Origin: CADEER01 sp965216585
GTDB lineage: Bacteria > Desulfobacterota > Binatia > HRBIN30 > CADEER01
Reading direction: 5' to 3'
Assembly: GCA_965216585.1 (NCBI GenBank)
Contig: CBDCGC010000003.1
Coordinates: forward strand, 62,001 to 126,000
DNA length: 64,000 nt
How positions within the stretch are numbered: position 1 is the first letter of the stretch; each line of letters opens with the position of its first letter. The notes under the pieces are model-generated. The model saw nothing but the letters and a program-made list of their open reading frames with translations. It ran no database searches and was not told the origin of the DNA. Below, piece by piece: positions 17,141 to 25,878 of the stretch. The position numbers and the translations under genes are program-made.

Positions 17141-18520
17141 GTGAACACACCTTCATTCAACGTACCGTGGCGTGAGTGGTCGATCGCCCGACGCTACGAG
17201 CATCTTGTCTGGGAGCCTGCAGAAGAATCCAGTGGCTTCAAAGTGGGGCGGCTCGGCTACAGTTGGCACTTCTTGTTTCTCGCAGTCGTGGTGTGGATAG
17301 GCATCGCGCTCGCACTCCGTGCGGAGGCACGGGAATGCCTCGTGGCGGTGGACTCTGAGTCGGATCAACTGATTGTGGTAGATGCGACGGATTTCGTAAT
17401 CAGATTCGATGTGAGGCTACCGAGCCGGATCGCCGTGGGTTGCGCGCGCGAGGCAGGTTGGACGGGCTTGGGCGCGACCAGGATCGATGGACTTCGAGAA
17501 ACGGGCGTCGTGGCCACGAGTACGGGTACCTGTGTCGTTGATCTGTTCGATTGGCACCAGAGCCGTTTTATAGGCACCTTCAATATCGGCCATCCGTTGG
17601 ACAGTACAGCGGTTCGTTTCTCACGGGACGGCTCATACTTGGCTGTTGCGAACACGGCTCCGGGTAGCGAGCGCCGCGGTATGTCGCTCGTTGACATGCG
17701 GACACTTCAAGTCCGTGAGATACCGACGGCGGCACACGCCGATCTGGTAGAGCACCGGGATGGCTCGTTCTATACCTTCGGTGGCGGCAGCCTTGGACTA
17801 CATCGCGTGGATCCGATCTCAGGTGAGAGCTCGCGGCTTTCATTTTCAGACGGTTTCGCGTTCCGAAGAATCGCTTTCTCTCCGAACGGTCGATGGTTGT
17901 TTGCAAGCGCAAGAGAGGATGGCGGCGCCCCCTTGCGGTATCTCGTTTTCGACCTGGACTCAGGTGAGGTGGTTGACTCACGTGAGTCCAGGACCATCTA
18001 TTCGGGGCCAAGTGGGGCCAGGGTTTACCTCGTGACTGGTGACAAGGTCGAAGTGATTGACGCAAATACTCGGTTGCGGATCGATGAGTTCGACACGATG
18101 GGACTTCGAGTAGGTGGTTTGGTCTTTTCAGCCGACGAGTCGAGGATGTTTGGAATCGTCCCAATCACGGATCGCGCGATACCATATGTAAGAATCGCTG
18201 CCTTCGACTTGGGAAACGGCAGCGTCGATGTCCTATCCATGGACGGCGACCACTGCGGACGGATCCACGGCCCCCCCTTCTCCAGCAATCCAAACGCCCG
18301 GTGCGTTCCAACCGAGATGACGGTAGTTCGCTGCTCTTGCCCGGTGGATTGCGACGACAACGATCGTGTCACGATTGACGAGCTGATCGTGGGGGTAGGT
18401 TTAGCTCTGTCGAACGGTGATAGTCACACATGTTCCGCTGCAGATCTCGATCGAGATCGCGAGGTCAGTGTGTCCGAGATCGTTTCAGGCGTTAGGGCAG
18501 CACTCGATGGATGCGAGTAG
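17141..18520 (+). CDS. Exported beta-propeller protein with C-terminal dockerin-like pair
   Basis: A 459-residue protein. A hydrophobic segment (FLFLAVVVWIGIALALRAEA, about residues 48-67) looks like a late signal peptide or anchor, and a start downstream of 17141 is possible. The body has repeated beta-strands of WD40/YVTN type: LVAVDSESDQLIVVDATDF, VRFSRDGSYLAVANT and IAFSPNGRWLFASA. The C-terminus is a dockerin-like pair: VDCDDNDRVTIDELIVGVGL and ADLDRDREVSVSEIVSGVRA, then DGC. It could be docked on cohesin-like partners encoded next door. Confidence 0.75.
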   Translation: MNTPSFNVPWREWSIARRYEHLVWEPAEESSGFKVGRLGYSWHFLFLAVVVWIGIALALRAEARECLVAVDSESDQLIVVDATDFVIRFDVRLPSRIAVGCAREAGWTGLGATRIDGLRETGVVATSTGTCVVDLFDWHQSRFIGTFNIGHPLDSTAVRFSRDGSYLAVANTAPGSERRGMSLVDMRTLQVREIPTAAHADLVEHRDGSFYTFGGGSLGLHRVDPISGESSRLSFSDGFAFRRIAFSPNGRWLFASAREDGGAPLRYLVFDLDSGEVVDSRESRTIYSGPSGARVYLVTGDKVEVIDANTRLRIDEFDTMGLRVGGLVFSADESRMFGIVPITDRAIPYVRIAAFDLGNGSVDVLSMDGDHCGRIHGPPFSSNPNARCVPTEMTVVRCSCPVDCDDNDRVTIDELIVGVGLALSNGDSHTCSAADLDRDREVSVSEIVSGVRAALDGCE

Positions 18521-18557
18521 TTGGGAGATCTCGTTATTCGAGCTGAAAGGACATCCA

Positions 18558-21500
18558 ATGCGAACAGTAGCACATGCTAAGATGTCGTCGTGGCGCAACG
18601 GCGTGGCTGGGGTCTGCTTTTTGGCCCTGGATGTCACTTTCACCGGCTCTGCCATTGCACAAGGGCCGGTAGCTGAAGCCCATCGCTACCCACTCTTCAT
18701 TCAACCGTATGTTCAGTCTGCGGTACCGCCTACAGGAGCTACCTCAGGCGCTGGCACGTTGCGGTGGCAAGGGATTGATCCAGCTGCTCTGCCGGTTGAG
18801 ATTCGTGAGAGCAAACAATTCAAACGCTGGTGGAACGACTTTTACCCAGCGGCGTATCCTCAAGGCTACCGTGACCACGCTCTCTTGTACGAAGGGTGGA
18901 GCCAGATCATGGCCACAAAGACCGCTCAGGGCAGCCTTCCGTCGGCGGGGCAGTGGAACAACTTGGGTCCGGATACGGAAATCGGTACCCACGACGGTGG
19001 CAACAGCGGGCGGGTGACGGATATCGCAGTATCGCCAGTCAACAACAACCTTTGGCTGCTCGCCACTCCTGGGGGAGGTGTTTGGAGAACCGCAGACGGT
19101 GGTACGACATGGGTGTCGACCATGGAGGATGAACCGCAATTGACCGTGGGTGCGGTTGAGTTCTCCCAGAGCAATCCCCTCGTAGCATACGCGGGCACAG
19201 GGGACTATGCACGGAACTTTCAACCTGGATCTGGGCTGTACCGTTCCGAAGACGCGGGTCAAAGCTGGACGTTCATAGAGTCACCGAACCTAGTCGGCGG
19301 ACTGTCGTTTTTTCGGATCCTGGTCGATCCTAACGATGAGAACACCCTTGTTGGCGCATTGTCAGACGGCCTCTACAGGAGTACCGATGCGGGGTCGACC
19401 TGGGCTGCCTCCATCATTCCAGCGGTTGACGCGAACAACAACCCAGTACCAGATATCCAGTCCACCGTAACCGACGTCGAAACCGAGCCCGGTGTCTTTG
19501 CTCGGCAATACCTTGGCGTGGCTGATATACAAGAGGCAGGTGTCGTACTAACAAAGGGGGGGGTCGCTAGGTCCTTCGATGGTGGGATGACGTGGAGTCG
19601 GCTATCGGGTCCTTGGGATGACGTTGACTTTCGGCTTCGGGTCGAGATCGCGATTGGCGCATCGACTGCGTTTGTCGCAGTTTATCAGCTGGACCTCTCA
19701 GATCCAAACCCGGTGGTTCGCCTTTGGCGAACCACCGGGCCGTGGAGTGCTACACCCCAATGGGTTGAAATAGATCAAACCGGTATGGTTGATGGTCTTG
19801 GTTTCCCATCGCCCAATGGGTTTTGTAGCGGCCAATGTAGCTACAACTTGCGCCTCACGATGCACCCTTCAAACGAGAATCTTCTCTTTGCCGGAGGCAT
19901 TCAGCTCTGGAAGTATGACGTTACGCTGGACCATTGGTTGGACATCACAAGAGAATCCACTGCCGCGCCCGGGGCTGACTGCGGTGGTATACACGTTGAT
20001 CAACATACATTCGAATGGGTAGGCAACCGACTGTTGGTGGGAAACGACGGCGGCCTCTACAGCACAATTGACAATGGTTCAACCTGGGTGGGTCACAACA
20101 TCGGTTTGAGCACACAGGCATTTTATCACGGCTCTGTGAACCCGGTGGATGGGACGGTGATGATGGGAGGACTTCAGGATTCGGGCACTCCCTTTTCCCC
20201 TCCGTTGACGTCCCCTCTGCCTCCGCTGATCTGTGCTGAGCCATCTGGCTCACCTCAAAGCTGGCAAGAAATCGGCCCAGGGGACGGTGGAGATGGTTTC
20301 TTCGCTGACTCGCTTCCACTCAATCCTTTCAACGCGATTGCGTTTTCGACGCAAAATCTCAACGTGTTCCGTCGCGTTGGATCCGCTGAATGTAACGTGA
20401 CAGAACTACTTCTGCCCCCAGCGGATCCAGATCGACCCTTTATTGGGACGGTTGAGAAGTGTCCCACCTCTGACGAAATCGTCATTGCTGGCACGAACTC
20501 GCGTTTGTACAAGACCAGCGAGTTCTTTTCGGGAGTCTGCCAAGCAGTTCCTCCTTCCCGCCCGGCGTGGACACAGGTTTGCCCTCTGCCGCTTTCTGCT
20601 CAGGTGCGTGCAATGGGGTTTTTTGGTGCGAGTTGTGACCAGATCGTTTTTGCGCCGGAGATCGGTGATCTGACTACGGGTGCTCCCCGGGTGATACGTA
20701 CTTTTAGTGGAGGAGCGTCGTGTCAGATCATTTCGTCGGGCTTACCTAATGACGCGGTTATAATGGACATTGCGACTGACAAAGCAAACCCAGATATTGC
20801 GTATATAGCTAGCGCCGGGGTTGCCAGCGCCGGCATTTATAAAACGACTACTTTGACTGAACCCTTTGACGTCAGCTGGATCGACGTCACACCCGCGGAC
20901 ATGATCGGCGGGGACATCGCAACGCAGTACAACACAGTTAGAATCGATCCCAGCAACCCTGAGATTGTATACGCCGGGAGTCAGCACGGGTTGTTTAGGA
21001 GCAACAATGGTGGGGACTCCTGGGTACACGTCGGTGCGGAAAGAGGCGTCCCGATGGTGGATGTGAGAGATATCCAGTTTGATACAGCAAGCCCAACAAA
21101 CAGGGCCATAGTATTTACCCATCGGCGCGGGGTGTATGGCTGCGGACTAGACGATCAGGATTCCGATCAATACGCGGACGGGTGTGACAATTGCCCGACC
21201 CAGCCCAACCCCGCACAAAACGTATGCGAAGGGGACTGCAACGAAGATTGCACAGTAGGTATTGGCGATTTGGTTCTCGCGTCCAGTGTTGCGTTGGGGG
21301 ACAACCCCGTCAGTAGGTGCATTCCCGCTGATAGAAATGACGACGGGCGCGTCGACATCGGGGAGTTGATCCGCAGCGCCCGCTCTGCGCTAGACGGTTG
21401 CTTTGAGCCGGTGTCGTCACCGCAGGTGTACGATCCGGTGCAGGTCGATGTCGGGCACGGCGAGGGCGTCGTGGGGGCAAACGTTGCCGTTCCGATCACG

Positions 21501-21899
21501 ATGACGAGTGCGGACGACGCAGCGGGCGTTCTCATCGATATCCTCTACGATTCGACTCTTGGTGAGGTTACTGACCCGAGCTCTGATTGCACGCTGGGAT
21601 CCGCGTTGTCGCCCACCGAGCACTCGATCAGCGCGAGCGCCGCACCGCTTCTGCCCGCCCCTCCAGGATTTTCACGTCTTCGGGTTGCGGTGCTGCCGAA
21701 GTCTCTGTTGACACCCATGCCGGTCGGTCTGAATGGTGAAGTTGCTGTGTGCACGTTCGCCGTCGATGGCAATGCCCCGCCGGACACGTACGATCTCACG
21801 GTCGACCTGGTTGAGGTCAGTGATGAAGACGCCCACGAAATGACGGTGGTCCACACGGATGGAACCCTGCGGGTTTGTCCGGGATGCGCCTGCCAGTAG
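18558..21899 (+). CDS. Large secreted BNR/VPS10-type propeller with dockerin and cohesin-like domains
   Basis: A 1113-residue exported protein; start 18558 gives a signal peptide ending near GSAIAQG. It carries many sialidase-type Asp-box repeats spread over residues 140-850: TADGGTTWVST, SEDAGQSWTF, STDAGSTWAA, SFDGGMTWSR, TIDNGSTWVG and SNNGGDSWVH. A thrombospondin-3-like stretch (DDQDSDQYADGCDNCP) leads to a dockerin-like pair (GDCNEDCTVGIGDLVLASSV) and a cohesin-like domain ending CPGCACQ. The last 155 residues are almost identical to the end of the metallopeptidase gene at 14590-16442. The propeller resembles secreted glycosidase-like or sortilin-like surface proteins; no catalytic assignment is made. 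Confidence 0.8.
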   Translation: MRTVAHAKMSSWRNGVAGVCFLALDVTFTGSAIAQGPVAEAHRYPLFIQPYVQSAVPPTGATSGAGTLRWQGIDPAALPVEIRESKQFKRWWNDFYPAAYPQGYRDHALLYEGWSQIMATKTAQGSLPSAGQWNNLGPDTEIGTHDGGNSGRVTDIAVSPVNNNLWLLATPGGGVWRTADGGTTWVSTMEDEPQLTVGAVEFSQSNPLVAYAGTGDYARNFQPGSGLYRSEDAGQSWTFIESPNLVGGLSFFRILVDPNDENTLVGALSDGLYRSTDAGSTWAASIIPAVDANNNPVPDIQSTVTDVETEPGVFARQYLGVADIQEAGVVLTKGGVARSFDGGMTWSRLSGPWDDVDFRLRVEIAIGASTAFVAVYQLDLSDPNPVVRLWRTTGPWSATPQWVEIDQTGMVDGLGFPSPNGFCSGQCSYNLRLTMHPSNENLLFAGGIQLWKYDVTLDHWLDITRESTAAPGADCGGIHVDQHTFEWVGNRLLVGNDGGLYSTIDNGSTWVGHNIGLSTQAFYHGSVNPVDGTVMMGGLQDSGTPFSPPLTSPLPPLICAEPSGSPQSWQEIGPGDGGDGFFADSLPLNPFNAIAFSTQNLNVFRRVGSAECNVTELLLPPADPDRPFIGTVEKCPTSDEIVIAGTNSRLYKTSEFFSGVCQAVPPSRPAWTQVCPLPLSAQVRAMGFFGASCDQIVFAPEIGDLTTGAPRVIRTFSGGASCQIISSGLPNDAVIMDIATDKANPDIAYIASAGVASAGIYKTTTLTEPFDVSWIDVTPADMIGGDIATQYNTVRIDPSNPEIVYAGSQHGLFRSNNGGDSWVHVGAERGVPMVDVRDIQFDTASPTNRAIVFTHRRGVYGCGLDDQDSDQYADGCDNCPTQPNPAQNVCEGDCNEDCTVGIGDLVLASSVALGDNPVSRCIPADRNDDGRVDIGELIRSARSALDGCFEPVSSPQVYDPVQVDVGHGEGVVGANVAVPITMTSADDAAGVLIDILYDSTLGEVTDPSSDCTLGSALSPTEHSISASAAPLLPAPPGFSRLRVAVLPKSLLTPMPVGLNGEVAVCTFAVDGNAPPDTYDLTVDLVEVSDEDAHEMTVVHTDGTLRVCPGCACQ

Positions 21900-21937
21900 T
21901 GGATCGAGAACGGATATCGATGAGGAGGATTGGCCCA

Positions 21938-22348
21938 ATGAAGAGCAGAGACCTTTTTGCTCTCGGTGGAACGTTGCTGATTGTCGCGGTCGCTGGATCG
22001 GCCTGGTCGCAGGGCGTCGAGCGCGGTGTGTCCAAGGTAGAGGTCGAGCGCTCGAAGAGCGACAGCCGCGTTGTCGATGTGTTCGCGAAGGAGGACGCTT
22101 CGAATGACGAATCGGCCGGTAGGTTCGTCATCACCTTTGCCGATGGAACGAGTCGAGTCGTCAACGGTGCTCTGGGAAACGTCGAGTGGGAGCGCGACGG
22201 GGAGATGGTTACTGGCCGTATCGTTGCTCCGGCGGGGAACGAGGTCGCGAGGGTCCACGGAAAGGTGTCGGCGTCGGGCATGAGTGGTGAGTTCAAGGAC
22301 AGTGCGGGAAGGACCGGAACCTGGGAGTGGGTGGGCGACGTACCCTGA
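21938..22348 (+). CDS. Small exported protein of unknown family
   Basis: A 136-residue protein with a signal peptide (MKSRDLFALGGTLLIVAVAG, cleavage near AWSQG). The mature part has a charged linker and then beta-rich sequence (GRFVITFADGTSRVVNGALG, then GTWEWVGDVP). I do not recognise the family. It directly follows the BNR/cohesin gene, and a truncated copy follows the metallopeptidase gene. The pairing with a cohesin-like gene is therefore conserved within this window, and a shared role is plausible. Confidence 0.7.
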   Translation: MKSRDLFALGGTLLIVAVAGSAWSQGVERGVSKVEVERSKSDSRVVDVFAKEDASNDESAGRFVITFADGTSRVVNGALGNVEWERDGEMVTGRIVAPAGNEVARVHGKVSASGMSGEFKDSAGRTGTWEWVGDVP

Positions 22349-22360
22349 GCGGGGAGCGCC

Positions 22361-23134
22361 GTGCACCCCGATTTCTTAGGCGGTCGACTCGAGGCCTACG
22401 GTGTTTTCTTCTTTGCCGGATTGATTGCCGGCACCGCCTGCTCGATCTATCGGGCAAGGCTTCACGGGTTTGGCGGAGTACGCGTCGTAGGCGTACTGGT
22501 TGCTCTGGCGGCTCTGGCTCTGGGTGGAGCCAAGATCTACAGCGTCCTCGAGCGCGGCGGCCTACTCGGCGCGTGGCCGCGTGAGCTGAGCGGGGCGTTT
22601 CGCTTTCCCGGCGGTGTCATCGGGGCGGGTGGAGGTTTGCTGGCACTGCGTTTCGTGGCCCCGGCAATCTCGTTACCCTCGTTTGCGGACATGGTCGCAC
22701 CGAGCTGCGCCCTGGCGATGTCGATCGTTCGCGTCGGTTGCTTCTTGGCGGGCTGCTGTACGGGAAGGGTGTGCGATCTGCCCTGGTCGATCACCTTCCC
22801 CGCCAAAAGCCAGGCTTGGCACCAGCACCTGAAAGCCGGGCTATTGGAGCGAGAGGCAATCTCCAGTCTCTCCGTGCACCCGCTACAACTGTACTTCGCG
22901 CTGTGGTCCCTCGTCGTTTTCACCGCACTGCTGGTGTACGAGCCGCGAAAACGCTTCGATGGCGAGCTCGCATTGCTCTACCTCGTGCTGGCAGGCGGTG
23001 GAAAGTTCGTTCTGGAACAGTGGCGATTCGCCCCTGTCGAACACGTGCAGTACGCCTCCTTGGCACTTGCGCTCTGTGGTGCGGCGGGGCTCGTCGCCGT
23101 GCGCCTGATATCACAGAGAAAGGCGTTGGAATGA
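22361..23134 (+). CDS. Prolipoprotein diacylglyceryl transferase (Lgt) family protein
   Basis: A 257-residue membrane protein with about six hydrophobic segments. The Lgt-like core is SIVRVGCFLAGCCTGRVCD followed by WSITFPAKS, then SVHPLQLYFALW. Lgt transfers diacylglycerol to the Cys of lipoproteins. This one departs from housekeeping Lgt in the core Arg-Gly-Asn-Phe region, reading R-V-G-C-F-L-A-G-C-C, so it may be a paralogue. It starts with GTG at 22361, 12 nt after the small exported protein, and is likely cotranscribed. Confidence 0.8.
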   Translation: MHPDFLGGRLEAYGVFFFAGLIAGTACSIYRARLHGFGGVRVVGVLVALAALALGGAKIYSVLERGGLLGAWPRELSGAFRFPGGVIGAGGGLLALRFVAPAISLPSFADMVAPSCALAMSIVRVGCFLAGCCTGRVCDLPWSITFPAKSQAWHQHLKAGLLEREAISSLSVHPLQLYFALWSLVVFTALLVYEPRKRFDGELALLYLVLAGGGKFVLEQWRFAPVEHVQYASLALALCGAAGLVAVRLISQRKALE

Positions 23135-23281
23135 TCACCTCACCGCCCCAACCGCGCAACGCGAAAACACGCGCCATCGGATCAATCCAAGACACACTCC
23201 TCTGCGGGTGACGATCGCCACTTACCGTGTGTCCCCACTGTTCCTACGAGACAACGAACGTACACTTGCCTTGTAACGTCC

Positions 23282-24193
23282 GTGGCGCATGCTAGCGTTT
23301 CGATCACCTTGCTTGAGCCACACTTTCAGGGAGCAGCGCCGCCCGAGCGGCGTAGTCGCGTCGAGTCGGCCGGGCTGCGTATCAACGTCGTCGAATGGGG
23401 CGATGCCGCGGCGGCGCCGCTGGTGCTGTGCCATGGCATGTTCGATCACGCCATGGGTTTTGCCTCGCTGGCTCCGCTGCTGGCCGAGCACTACCGGGTC
23501 ATCGGTATCGACGCGCGCGGCCACGGCGATTCCGAGTGGGCCGATGCCTACATCTGGGCTCTCGAAGTGCAGGACGTCGTCAATGTTCTGCGCTGGATCG
23601 GCCAGCCGTGCCACCTCGTCGGCCACAGCAAGGGCGGCGGCATCGCCACCGACACCGCCATCGCGGCGCCGGATCTGGTGAAAAAGCTGGTCAACATCGA
23701 CGGCTTCGGCCCGCCGCCGTTTCCGGAAACCATGCTGCCGAGCCCGCAGGGACTGAGCGCTCATCTCGACTCGCGGCGCACCGCTTCACCGAACGCCAGG
23801 CGCAAGCCCTACCCCGACTTCGACGATCTGGTGAAGAGGCGCGGCGAGATGAACCCGCGCCTCGCCGCCGACTGGCTGCGCTTCTTCGTATACCACGGCG
23901 CGCGGCAAGGCGACGACGGCTGGCGCTGGAAGTCCGATCCCTACATGGGCATGGGCTTCGGCCCGTGGTCGCCCGACTGGGTCGGCCCCGGCTACCGGGC
24001 GCTGCGCATGCCGATGCTCGCCATCAGCGGCTCGGAGGACGACACATGGGGACCGCTGCCCGACGATCTCCTCGCCGAGCGGCTCTCCTACGCGCCCGAC
24101 GTCGAGCACGTGGTGATGCCGGAGTGCGGCCATTTCGTGCACATGGAAAAACCGGCGGAGACGGCCCGCCTGATCCTGGACTTCTTGCAATGA
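23282..24193 (+). CDS. Alpha/beta fold hydrolase
   Basis: A 303-residue hydrolase. The nucleophile elbow is HLVGHSKGGGIA (Ser at about residue 118) and the oxyanion strand is PLVLCHGMFDHAMG. Acid candidates lie around ISGSEDDTWGPLPDD, and the catalytic His is in VMPECGHFVHMEKP. IDARGHGDSEW is the typical RGxGxS block. Substrate unknown; an esterase or epoxide-hydrolase-like role is possible. The start is GTG at 23282. Its stop overlaps the next start (ATGA), so the two genes form an operon. Confidence 0.85.
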   Translation: MAHASVSITLLEPHFQGAAPPERRSRVESAGLRINVVEWGDAAAAPLVLCHGMFDHAMGFASLAPLLAEHYRVIGIDARGHGDSEWADAYIWALEVQDVVNVLRWIGQPCHLVGHSKGGGIATDTAIAAPDLVKKLVNIDGFGPPPFPETMLPSPQGLSAHLDSRRTASPNARRKPYPDFDDLVKRRGEMNPRLAADWLRFFVYHGARQGDDGWRWKSDPYMGMGFGPWSPDWVGPGYRALRMPMLAISGSEDDTWGPLPDDLLAERLSYAPDVEHVVMPECGHFVHMEKPAETARLILDFLQ

Positions 24194-24846
24194 TCCAGCT
24201 GCAACACGGACGGGTGACCCTGGCCCTGCACGAGCGCAACTCTTCGGCGACCGGCACCCCCGTGCTGCTGCTGCACGAGCTCTACTCGTCGAGCGCCGGC
24301 TGGGGCGAGACGGCGGCGACGTGGAACGGGCCGGTCTTCGCCCTCGACTTCTGCGGCCACGGCCACTCGGCGCCACTCAAAGGCGGTGCCTATTTTCCCG
24401 AGCTGCTCGCCGGCGATGCCGACGTCGCCCTGCAGCACATCGGTCAACCGATCGCCGTCGCCGGCTCCGGCATCGGCGCCTACATCGCGTTCCTGCTCGC
24501 CTGCGGCCGGCCCGAGCAAGTCGGCGCCGCCCTGCTGCTGCCCGGTCGCGGCCTCGCCGGCGGCGGCGCGCAGCCGAACTACGACACGTCGAAGACATGG
24601 CTGCCGAGCCACTTACCGGCGACCAGCGACGCCGACTGCGATCCACCGGTCGTCTTTCTCGAGCACGATATCCGCCCGCCCGACTACGTCGCCCGCCTCG
24701 CCCCGGCGGCGCCCGCACTGCTCCTCGCCGACGACGGTTCAACGCCGCCGCCGTGGTGGCAAGAGCTCGAGAAGTCCAGCTCGGCAACGACCGTCAGCGG
24801 CGACGCCCAACGCGGCTTCGAGCACCTCGGCGCAGCGCTGGAATAG
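24190..24846 (+). CDS. Alpha/beta hydrolase-like protein, nucleophile elbow atypical but present
   Basis: A 218-residue alpha/beta fold protein. PVLLLHELYSSSAGWGE and ALDFCGHGHSAPLKGG match the first strands. The elbow reads IAVAGSGIGAYIAFLL (G-S-G-I-G), so a Ser is present. The catalytic His region is weak, and the protein is shorter than usual because the cap is reduced. It is coupled to the preceding hydrolase. It may be a divergent partner rather than a full enzyme. Confidence 0.7.
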   Translation: MIQLQHGRVTLALHERNSSATGTPVLLLHELYSSSAGWGETAATWNGPVFALDFCGHGHSAPLKGGAYFPELLAGDADVALQHIGQPIAVAGSGIGAYIAFLLACGRPEQVGAALLLPGRGLAGGGAQPNYDTSKTWLPSHLPATSDADCDPPVVFLEHDIRPPDYVARLAPAAPALLLADDGSTPPPWWQELEKSSSATTVSGDAQRGFEHLGAALE

Positions 24847-24873
24847 ATCGCCCACCAACGCCGAGTTCGGCCC

Positions 24874-25680
24874 TCAGTCGAACGGCACGCGGTTGAGGGT
24901 CGTATACCCGTTGTTGAAGGCCTCGACGTCACTCTGCGGATCGCTCAGAGTCGAGTCGCAGCGCTGCGTCGACAACGCCTCGTCAAACTCCTCGGCCAGA
25001 GGCAAATCGGTCAAGGTGCCGCGAATCGCCCCGCTCGCGCAGCTCGGGATGTTGAGGCTGTCGACCGCCGGTGCCGAGCCGGCGAGCAGAGCGGCGCGGT
25101 TGTCACTCAACCAGGTCAACACCGCTTCGACTCCCGCCGCGTAGTCCGGCTCGTGACCGGCCTCGACCAGGCCCTGCGACGCTGCCAGCGCCGGGATGCC
25201 GTTGCGCGCCGCCGTCTTTGCCGCGCCTACCGTACCCGAGACCTGAGTGGCAACGACCCGGCTGACGTTCTGCCCCTCGTTGACGCCGGCGATGACGACA
25301 TGCGGCGGCGCTGCCACCGGGTAGAGCTCGCGCAGGGCATAGGTGACGGCGTCCGCCGGGCAGCCGTTGATGGCGGTCGCCGCGAAACCGCTCCGCGTTT
25401 GTGCCGCACTGACGCCGAGATCGCCACAGCGCTGGGACGGTCCAATCATATCACTGCTGCCGCTGCGATTGCCGTCGGGCGCGCTGACGACGACCTCGTT
25501 GCCAGCATCGCTGAGCAACCCTTCGACCAGTGCGTCGATCCCCGCCGCGCCAAAGCCGTCGTCGTTGGTCACGAGAATGCGCAAGCGGGTCGCCGCCGCG
25601 CCGTCGTCGTCATCGCCACAACCGGCGAACACCGAGATCGCCAAAACCAACATCCATCGCGCAGCCAACCAAGCTCGCAT
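24874..25680 (-). CDS. surE: SurE-family 5'/3'-nucleotidase, lipoprotein-like
   Basis: A 268-residue SurE phosphatase. The start at 25680 (MRAWLAARWMLVLAISVFAG then C) gives a lipoprotein-type signal with Cys at the lipobox, unusual because SurE is normally cytoplasmic. The acidic spacer DDDD follows. Catalytic blocks: RILVTNDDGFGAAGI, SAPDGNRSGSSDMIG, and HVVIAGVNEGQNVSR (G-x-N-x-G-x-N). The open frame continues far upstream antisense to the GMC gene, but that part is a shadow. It would hydrolyse nucleoside monophosphates or polyphosphate outside the cytoplasm. Confidence 0.88.
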   Translation of the reverse strand: MRAWLAARWMLVLAISVFAGCGDDDDGAAATRLRILVTNDDGFGAAGIDALVEGLLSDAGNEVVVSAPDGNRSGSSDMIGPSQRCGDLGVSAAQTRSGFAATAINGCPADAVTYALRELYPVAAPPHVVIAGVNEGQNVSRVVATQVSGTVGAAKTAARNGIPALAASQGLVEAGHEPDYAAGVEAVLTWLSDNRAALLAGSAPAVDSLNIPSCASGAIRGTLTDLPLAEEFDEALSTQRCDSTLSDPQSDVEAFNNGYTTLNRVPFD

Positions 25681-25878
25681 CTTCACCCTCCTCCACTTCC
25701 CCATACCCCTGCGCTTGGCAATCGTCGAGACGCCAACGATTGACCGCCGAAAGCCGGCTTTGTACCAAAGGGATCGCGGGAGCAGAAATTCGCCACTCGT
25801 TCCGATCGTGCAACGAGCCCCCGCCAGCCATCGCTCTGCACGAAGACACGCACGCCGCCAACGACGGGAGAGACAGCC

